NCBI GenBank assembly: GCA_018340375.1
Contig: JAFFJZ010000001.1
Span: 46,554,001-46,618,000 of the forward strand
Source: Gonatopus flavifemur
Taxonomy: Eukaryota; Arthropoda; Insecta; Hymenoptera; Dryinidae
DNA: 64,000 nt
Reading direction: 5' to 3'
Shown piece by piece: positions 56,328 through 64,000 of the stretch. The notes beneath the pieces were generated by a model. It was not told the origin of the DNA. It was given only the letters and a program-made list of their open reading frames with translations, and did not search any database. Within the stretch, counting starts at the first letter, position 1. The number at the start of each line of letters is the position of its first letter. Position numbers and translations under genes: made by a program.

Positions 56328-57020
56328 CATTTGGAGGTCCAGTAAATAGTATTATATTTGATCGATGAATCTGAATATTACTGAACATTCAGCGACATTT
56401 CATAAAATTTCAAGAAACATTACTGAAATTTTGCTTTACAATACTTATTGTTCTTCAATCGTTATTATATAATACAATATTCACGACCAAATTCGCTGTG
56501 GGTCACTCAAGTGCTAAACGTTTAGTAACTGAGTGACGCACAGCGAATTTGATCATGAATCTTGTATTATATGTATAATAACACTGTTAGAAAAATTCTT
56601 GAATTTAATACGAAATTCTTTATGAAATACCATATTTTCATATTAAATTCAATAATAATTCTCAAATTTAATATTAATGATGGAATTTCAAAATTTCTTT
56701 CTGAAATGTAACAATTGTTTATTAAATTTCACAAATATATTATTACAATTGAGAACAAAATTCTCAACATGAAGAATTATAATATTGAATTCAATATTTT
56801 ATTATGAAAAATAAAATGATTATGTAAAAAACTTCATAATATTCTTTGAAGTTTCAGGCAGATTTTTCTAACAGTAAACGATTGAAGAACATCGAATGAT
56901 GTGAAGCCAAATACTAGTAATCCTCTTTGAAATTCCATGGAACATCGCTGAAAGTTCAGTATTATTCTAATTCATCGAACAATTATATCACTATTTACTC
57001 TCAGTGAGGCTCCTCAATCG
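56328..57020. mobile_element. palindromic MITE with a second MITE in one arm
   Basis: Left arm CCAGTAAATAGTATTATATT, GATCGATGAATCTG, TACTGAACATTCAGCGAC and GTTCTTCAATCGTTATTAT pairs with the right arm AACGATTGAAGAAC, GCTGAAAGTTCAGTA, ATTCATCGAAC and CTATTTACTCTCAGTG. The centre hairpin is AAATTCGCTGTGGGTCACTC / GAGTGACGCACAGCGAATTT. The right arm is broken by 56582-56876. Confidence 0.78.
56582..56876. mobile_element. MITE, ACTGTTAGAAAAAT ends, nested
   Basis: ACTGTTAGAAAAATTC and GATTTTTCTAACAGT. Very AT-rich interior with repeated AATTTAATAT and GAATTCAATA words. Splits AATAACA from AACGATTG of the host palindrome. Confidence 0.78.
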
Positions 57021-57028
57021 GACTACTC

Positions 57029-57156
57029 TCAACAAACACGACGTCTAAAACATAAGGAAATATACTGCTTAAGACGTCTTTTAGATATCCAATGAGCATC
57101 TAAAAAACATCTCATGGAACATTTTTCATCAAGGTTTAGACGTTGTGTTTGGTGGG
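57029..57156. mobile_element. 128-bp MITE, AACAAACACGACGTCTAAA ends
   Basis: CAACAAACACGACGTCTAAA and GTTTAGACGTTGTGTTTGG; inner AGACGTCTTTTAGATATCC. Begins about 10 bp after the previous element. Confidence 0.72.
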
Positions 57157-57550
57157 CTTTAATCATCCATTCCGAATTGCACTTTGGTACAAAATTTGAT
57201 ATGAAAGGTTCGTAGGGATTATTGATTATCAAGAATCTCCTGTTTTCATCCCGATGTCTTCATATCCTAATGATCTGAATGATACACAATTATCTCGCAT
57301 CTTTGTGCTCTCAATAGCTCTGGCTTTCTTTGCACGTTATAATTAATCGCTCGTTGATTCTGTGGAATTTCTTGAGAAAATTAAACCCTACATCGCATAT
57401 TACAGAGTTGCCACATCCAGAAAATTCGATGCATCTCATTGGCCATTCTACTCAACGCGAAGTTGTGATTGATCAATTCCGTTAGAATTTCCAGATTGTG
57501 GGAACCATGTATGTTTATGATGCATGTTGGTGTTGATTAACGTCATTTAT

Positions 57551-57669
57551 CTCGGCTAGAAATGATTCGTGGCATTTTCTACGTCTTGTTAGGACCTGGT
57601 AAGTGCCTCGTCGAATCTCGTCAGCCCCTGAAAAAAAGTATGAAATGCCACGAACCATTTCCAGCCAGG
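57551..57669. mobile_element. 119-bp hairpin MITE
   Basis: CTCGGCTAGAAATGATTCGT and GGCATTTTC pair with GAAATGCC and ACGAACCATTTCCAGCCAGG; a 60-bp centre contains GTTAGGACCTGG. Confidence 0.78.
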
Positions 57670-59030
57670 ATGTGGCACAGGTAACCTCACATTTTATACT
57701 CCCAAATGTCTTCTACATGAGAGTGAGATGAATACTCTTACATCATATATTACATATATAGAATGATTTACCATCAGGTCTGGATCACGGAAATCTAGAG
57801 GTAACATTTGAGGAAGCCACGATGATGCAAAAAGTTCTGAAGGATATTCCTGCCTCTCAAAACTCCTTAATCCACCCCTGTTCATCATTATATTCCAAAA
57901 AATTCTCCAAGAACGGTACATGTAAGTCTACTACATCACACAGAAATCGTAAAATCATGTACCTTGTTACATATACGCGTTGTACTAGTAACATAGAATG
58001 TTATGCAACATTTGTTATTTTTATGCCACATAATTGTAACGTACAGAATTGATCCAGTAAGTCAATTCACAATTATTACATCGTTCCGCACATTTTTTAC
58101 GTACATGAATGGAAAATGGTGATTCAAATGTGATTTCCGTGTCACATAATTGTTATTTCACATTACGTGATTTTAATGTAACATCCATGTCACCGTGCTC
58201 ACTGAATTCATTATGAATTTTTGTTAACATTTAAATCTTCGTTGCATAAATGACATTGATGAACATTGATATGCATTCAACAGTTAAACTTTTATGCACA
58301 ACAACACTTTCCATTCGTTTCATAACTTGCCGTAAGTCAAAGTGCTAGTTATCACTAATAACCACTGGCAAATTCCGTGTAGATCATGCAAAACATCCCT
58401 CATTCATGGTACAAGAATGCAGAATTCAAAGATTGTTGATAATTCTTCTAATTTTTGATTGTGTAATGTATTATATCGATGCCAAAGTGGGTACAAAATT
58501 CTCAGAGGATTCCAGAAAGATTTCACAAGAACAACTCACTTCAAGAAATTTTCAAAGTCATTGGAATAATAAGCGAAAATCCTGATTCGGATCCAAAAAA
58601 TTCATTTTCCCTAAGATATCTTCCACTCCTCGTTCTAGTCAGATTCTTGAGAGACACGTCTAACCCCGAATAACCCCGTCAAGTCTTTGTGCAATATTAG
58701 GTAAATTTTAAACGTGAAAGTATTACGGGATTTCTGCAGAAATGTTAAAGGACATTGGAAGTTTTCATCCTTTCAAACTCTCCTAAGAGCTTTCACGAAA
58801 ACTTGCGGCCTCCTGAGAACACAACACAAAATCATTAACAGCTACTTCACATTATATCGAATCGATAATCCTATATGATACGAATATATCTACAATTTTC
58901 TATATCCCTACCTAATTGTTTCGAAGATAGAAATACTACAGGCGGAAAATCCACTCTTTTGAATATCATAGTACCATCACGATACATCATGCTGCTCCAG
59001 TACTAATTTTAACCGTTTCCTTAAACCCAT
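57670..59030. other. AT-rich DNA, no gene recognised
   Basis: Around 57955-58195 many GTAACAT/TTACGT-like words suggest an eroded palindrome, but ends could not be fixed. No coding signal. Confidence 0.3.
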
Positions 59031-59400
59031 CTATTTATAGGCGTCCGACTCTCAACGGACTCTTTAAAACGTCTCACCGGTCTATTCGTCGCAAACAGCG
59101 GTAGGTAGGTAGGTGGGAAGATAGAAAAGGAGGAAGGAAGGAAGGCAGATAGGTAGGTAGGTTGGTAGGTGGATAGGTAGGCGAGCGGGCGAACAAGCAG
59201 GCAGGCAGGCAAGCGTCTCGAATAATTTAAAGGGAGAATCCGAAATGGGGTTGCGCCTCGACCAAGTCACCCCTCGTTAAATTCTACCTACCTACCTACC
59301 TACCTACCTTACCTATCTCTACCTACCTACCTACCCACCCAACTAACCACCTCTTTGCAATTTCCAAAGGCTAAATGTGCGCGTCAAACTCAAGTGCGTA
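59031..59400. repeat. inverted tetranucleotide arrays (GGTA)n and (ACCT)n
   Basis: 59100-59195 is GTAGGTAGGTAGGTGG-type with GGAAGGAAGGAAG; 59283-59345 is ACCTACCTACCTACC-type, the reverse complement. Proline/leucine-rich minus frames across it are artefacts. Confidence 0.8.
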
Positions 59401-60351
59401 ATATTTCCTTACTAATTAGACAACCGCTAACTTTTCTTTCTTATGGTTTTATTACTCTCTGAATCATATTACATCGCTCCACTTTCTTATTTCGTATAAT
59501 TCCATTGAAAAACTTTGATCATATTAACTTCGATAATTGAAGAAGTAAAAACGCTGGAAGTGAAATTGTGAGGGGATACTTTGTTACGCTTCGAATAGGA
59601 ATACTGTGATCGTTCAGTCAATGAGAGTACACTGTGAAGAGAAACTAAAAATTTACTGGCTTTGGGTATTGACAAATTTCAGTACATTCACTGAAATTTC
59701 AATTTTTGCTCTAAAATTCCCGTCGATGTGCTGAATAACTCTGCGAATGTACTCCTAACAGCACTCAGAAGTTTTGTAAACGTTTTAAGAACGACCAAAC
59801 GTGTTGAAAACATTCTTAGAATAGTTTGAAGAAGTCTAGGGAACATGACGTTGATTTCCAGTGGAGTGCTAAAATTCGCTACTGAAAACTTTTTGCTGAA
59901 TTGATAGTAGAAATTTATTGAATAGTTGTTTCCAATGATGCATAAAATGGAGATCAACATACATAGAGTAGATAATATTAAAAATAGACATCACTCGATA
60001 TTATAGTGTGATTCATGATGATGTTTCCAAGCTTTCTGCCTTCTTCAGTGTCCACCTACGAGAGGCGAAGTGATTTTTCGATCGATGTGTTTGAAATCCT
60101 GAGATATTAATCAAGTTAAATTCATATTTTGTTCCATGTGCGCATTAAAGGAAAAATTATGTTTCATTGTGACCTTCCCTCCGTCCCCTCCACGCCATAA
60201 CGCGTCATCTAGCATGATCTGCCCTCCCTCATTTCGAATCCGGCATGAAAAAAAAAATTCTTCATGATAGCTATGTCTGTACTTGATATTTGGATAGTAC
60301 AAGATATTGCTGCAACCGCTAAATTTCAACTATTATTCTAATCTACATACG
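59401..60351. other. AT-rich DNA with a possible decayed MITE
   Basis: ACACTGTGAAGAG (about 59630) and TTTCCAGTGGAGTGC (about 59857) may be eroded ends like those at 22869-23055. No gene. Confidence 0.3.
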
Positions 60352-60642
60352 CTAGCAGAAATTTGATCAGGTGTTCCTTATTTTGACTAAGGTCCTGACC
60401 AGGTTAGAATCCGGAAACCGTGAATAAGGAAAATTTGAAGAGGCTCTTACAAAAAGCTTATCTGATTCCCCTGATAGGGTTCAAATAGGGTTGTAACGCA
60501 GGGGTACAATAGGATTCGGATGAGATTTCCATAAAATCGAGCCAAATAGGGAAAACTGTAACGAAACCTGATGGGGACCTGAAAGGAAATTAGGCATGCC
60601 TTGTCAGGCCATGGTATTCTCCCATCCAAAATTTCTACTAGG
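60352..60642. mobile_element. TIR element, CTAGYAGAAATTTGATC ends
   Basis: CTAGCAGAAATTTGATCAGG at the left, CCAAAATTTCTACTAG at the right. Interior words CCTGACCAGG, CCTGATAGGG and CCTGATGGGGACC are shared with 6281-7200 and 36316-36385. The extreme end equals that of the CCCTAGYAGAAAT MITEs. Confidence 0.55.
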
Positions 60643-60879
60643 ATAAATAGTCGCAAATCTTCATAAGAAGTAACATTGAGGAATGAAGAAGAAACACGAT
60701 GGATTCTGTATAACCGTACCAACGACGAAATCGAAACCAATAAACTATTTCATTCCTGGTTTAATCTACCCGTCAATGAAGCTCGTGCGAATATATTATA
60801 CGGATATCAAATGGGAATCAAGAATACGGATTGCGTACGCATCCACACAAGCAAACGAGGTTTCGAATAAGTTACGCAT
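60643..60879. other. non-coding DNA with short open frames
   Basis: Two overlapping plus frames (60676-60870, 60683-60919) without motifs. Confidence 0.3.
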
Positions 60880-61150
60880 GCTACGATACGTTCAAAAGGG
60901 TAAAATACGAGAGTGGTAGAGTAATAGTGGTAGTAGGAGCAAGAAAGCGAGGGTGAGAGTCAGGTCTACCTTCCCTCAAAAGGACTCTACAGGGATTCCA
61001 GTGACTGCATGAGCACAAGCGCGCCCGCGCGCAGCCCCTAGGGGTTTTACGAAACTACGTCGCTCTGCTCGACGATCTATCCCTCTTCTCTCTCGCCCCG
61101 CTATACCCCTTAACAACACCTCTAGGATACTGAGGGTTGAAACGAGAGCA
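60880..61150. other. GC-rich island
   Basis: CpG-dense core GCGCGCCCGCGCGCAGCCCC (about 61018) and CTACGTCGCTCTGCTCGACG. No coding frame. Confidence 0.4.
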
Positions 61151-62639
61151 ATTTACCCTGAACTTTCAACAAGCGTTGCACGACTCTCGTATCTAACTAA
61201 ACGGGACATGTAATATTGTAATCTGTTGATCGAACATTGATAATGACAAGTCGAACGATAATTATATTATAATTAGTTGGAATTTTTTCCTTGTAACGCT
61301 CATCCTCCGATTTTCCAAAAACAAAGTTCCACGAGGAGGATTAAGGAAAGTTGGTGCTACTCAAATTCAAATTACCCGTTGATATTATTACGTTATTCGT
61401 ACATGCAACAAGTCACTCTGGATACTTAGATCATCCGTGATATTGTTAGGAGTAATAACTTCGACAGGTGATGTAATTTTTTTAATGATTCTTTTTTTCG
61501 ATTGTCTCATCATTGTATCGCAACATGGTGATTTCGGAAGATATACTTGATTATGGTAGAAGGATATTTGATAATGTCAATCGAAAAAGTTATTGTCTCT
61601 ATAAGGCTGTGAAAAATTGACGTTGGTAGAAGTCCACGTCGAATAGGGTTGTTTTGATACTCCGTGTGGGCATTTTTCCGCATCTTGTATTGATTATAGA
61701 TCTTATTTAGGCGTATATTAGATATCTCACCTTAGAATCACCTAGCCTCAGCTCCCAAGCGGCCTATCAGGTTGTGAAGATAGGGCTCATGTGAGGCTTA
61801 GCCGCATTGCCAATCTTCGCCCCTATTCTGAAGATCTGTATATACTCAACTGCAGTCCGCATAAGGCCTTGCCACGCTACCCACATTCTTCCAATCCAAT
61901 CATACCTGTGTATAATCCACGTGGGCCCTTGTTGAATTACCAATGTGTCTCTTCGTTACGGAAACATTTGGAACAAGAGAAAAAGTCTTGCACAGCCTAT
62001 TCTCCCATTTTTTGATCAACAATACTCATATCACATCCCTTGAAATAGTATTTATACAGAGAACAAAAAATTCCACGCAAGAAAGCTAACATAGATCAAT
62101 CACCCTGTTCTGCCTACAATCTTTTCATAAATTCTGAATGATTTCAAAAATCGAAGGAGAAGGAGAGAAGAGAATACTCAATACTCCTCCTCCTATTCCT
62201 ATTTTCATTCAAGCGGAATCAAATATATTCTCTTCCAACTTCTCTTAGCACAAACAGTGACATTTTCCTCTTCGACTTGAATCTCTCTGAGATCTTTTCC
62301 TGTTGACGTCAGATGAGAACGATCGATTTTGTCCTTTGAAAAGAAACAAAATCGATTATTTTTTTCTTTCATTTCAAAAACCGTATCATTCAATTTATTT
62401 TTTCCTCCCAACGTACGAAATAAGAATTAAACAGAAATGGAAAAGCAAACAGCGAAGATAGAATCGATTTATCCAAAACAGATGTGGGAAGAATCGAAAC
62501 AAGTTGAATATGACAGAGACGATCAAACCTTATTATTTCGAACGATATACTTTGGAATATTTATTCTCACTTTTCGCGTTGTAATATTATAAGGATACGT
62601 ATCCTTTCCTTTCCCTTCACAATATTTTTCGAGCTTTGG
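61151..62639. other. AT-rich DNA with a repeat-like block
   Basis: 61630-61950 contains CCGTGTGGGCATTTTTCC and CCACGTGGGCCC with GGCC/TAGGG words reminiscent of the 9535-10782 element; ends not resolved. No gene. Confidence 0.35.
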
Positions 62640-63060
62640 ATTCTCAAAGGATATGCATCCATGGCTACGGTGACCTCGGAATGCCTTTGAGCGGAATACT
62701 TTTGCAGGATCTTGCCATGTGGTATCAGCCAGAGACGCCTTTCCTTCTGTACGGTACGAAGTGGAACGACACATGAGAGACGTCGCGACGCAGCACGAGT
62801 TCACCGATCGAAGGACGAAAAGAAAAAAGCACGGAGGTGGAGTAAAGCCCAAACGGGATTACACGCTATGCCTGAATGAGTCTACGAAGTTTTCTCGAGG
62901 CGCTCGAGGTGATCACATGAATTCATCCCTCCTATGACATACTCGAGGATCGATATTGGTCACGCATCATAGCGTGAAAATTCTTCACCAACGTGTATCA
63001 TTCGGTGCACGGAAAACGAACTACTATACGCGATGTGGATTCAATACCTTGGCTACCATA
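62640..63060. other. GC-richer island with a possible tiny exon
   Basis: CpG words (GACGTCGCGACGCAGCACG, GAGGCGCTCGAGG). TACTTTTGCAG before 62708 is an acceptor-like sequence; the following 15 codons (DLAMWYQPETPFLLY) are open but the donor is poor. The plus frame 62719-62937 is basic and low-complexity. Confidence 0.25.
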
Positions 63061-64000
63061 TTCTCATTAATGCGTTTTGCTGGTTGTACCATCGTTTTCA
63101 GTGGTGGAGTCATGATTATTGAAAGAATGATGACTTATGAAAGAATACAATAAAGTTCCAAGGATTAAGATTAAGGATGAACGAAGAAACCTATTGTCTC
63201 AATATCTGCCTGTATTGGAAATTTCAAAATCACCAGTTGTTTTTCGGGACGGAAGATAGGACAAAATTATGACAATGTCTCACTTCAAGACCCAATATCG
63301 TAATCTCCAGAAAAAAATCCGCCAATTTATGGGCACAAAGCTTCCTCGTTTCTGAAAACATTGTCAAATATTGCAGAAACATTGTTTCTACATCTCTCAA
63401 CCAATTGACACGAAGCTCGTATGGACCCACTATGAATTCATGACTAAAACGTGGTACGAGTTCCTTTGCAATCAGATACCAAGGAACATAGATATACACG
63501 GTGAGAGAATCACAATGTTCGATGAAATATCTCCTTCCCTTCTCCCGTGCTTCTGTGAGCATGAAATTAAAACTTATATGGGATCACTATTGACACGTCA
63601 TATAACTGTGGTAAAAATTTCATAAGGATCGGATGATAGGAACAGAAGATATCCGCATAATAGCGGCATTCACGAAATTTTCACATTTTCTGTGGAAATT
63701 TATGGCTTACTGTTTCTTTCCCTCAATTTTAATTCGCCTGAAATTCATATCGTACAATGAACACCTATGCTGAAAGTTCCATGGCATTCGGTTGATACGG
63801 ACATAGAGGAGGCATGCTTCTAAAATATTGTCAAATAATAGAAATCGCAGAATTAGTTTCACTGTATTCGGATAACAGGGAGTGAAGATACTCGCGTTTG
63901 CAAAACTGATTAATTTTTGTCACATTTGCTCTTCTCCGTCAAGTTCTTGCACACGGAGAAAAAGAAATTTTTGAAAATTACATTTCTACCAAATTGGCGG
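63061..64000. other. AT-rich DNA, no gene recognised
   Basis: Overlapping frames on both strands at 63230-63625 have no domain features. The last bases (CACGGAGAAAAAGAAATTTT at 63953) look like the left end of another CACGGA-type MITE running off the window. Confidence 0.4.

Noticed and set aside
59021..59270. Leu/Pro/Thr-rich minus-strand frames
   Set aside because: Translations of the (GGTA)n microsatellite.
62719..62937. 72-codon basic frame
   Set aside because: GC-rich island artefact; low complexity and starts at a non-ATG codon.
1..64000. Integrated viral genes or a parasitoid viral segment
   Set aside because: No capsid, polymerase or segment-circularisation motif was seen; repeats are accounted for by MITEs and LINEs.

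Overview
The window is eukaryotic nuclear DNA. It is AT-rich, has no operon-like packing and no long conserved open reading frame, and is dominated by short inverted-repeat transposons and fragments of non-LTR retrotransposons. The mix (APE-type RTE-like and R1-like LINE remnants, TA-duplicating Tc1/mariner-like MITEs, TTAA-flanked piggyBac-like MITEs, hAT-like MITEs with 8-bp duplications) suits an insect. A hymenopteran is my guess, but nothing in the sequence proves it. No complete protein-coding gene, tRNA, rRNA or CRISPR was recognised; the window is probably intergenic or inside very large introns.

Layout. 0-8 kb: AT-rich DNA, two GC-rich islands and a decayed LINE (endonuclease plus the start of the RT, minus strand) framed by a 41-bp inverted repeat (3460-5201). 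7.4-11 kb: hairpin MITEs and a 1.25-kb TIR element. 12-18.6 kb: a nested MITE and GC-rich islands, the largest at 17.9-18.56 kb, followed by a candidate 93-nt exon (18687-18779). 19-33 kb: a dense MITE field, including an R1-like LINE 3' end with a perfect 13-bp target duplication (21548-22150), hAT-like elements with perfect 8-bp duplications (27765-27993; 31857-32268) and a near-perfect 224-bp hairpin (30402-30625). 34.6-39.1 kb: two adjoining multi-layer nests of TTAA-flanked elements. 39-47.3 kb: mostly unremarkable AT-rich DNA with GC-rich, microsatellite-bearing islands. 48-58 kb: a second dense MITE field, including a hAT-like element with an 8-bp duplication (52353-53490) and a four-layer nest (54511-55374). 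58-64 kb: AT-rich DNA with microsatellites and two GC-rich islands.

No pathway is encoded. What the window holds is history: successive non-autonomous transposons landed inside one another, mostly at TA or TTAA sites, so insertion order can be read directly. Coding content is limited to dead LINE ORFs and a few low-confidence exon candidates judged from splice-like borders and reading frame. Repeat calls come from reading both arms by eye; boundaries may be off by a few bases and identities are estimates.
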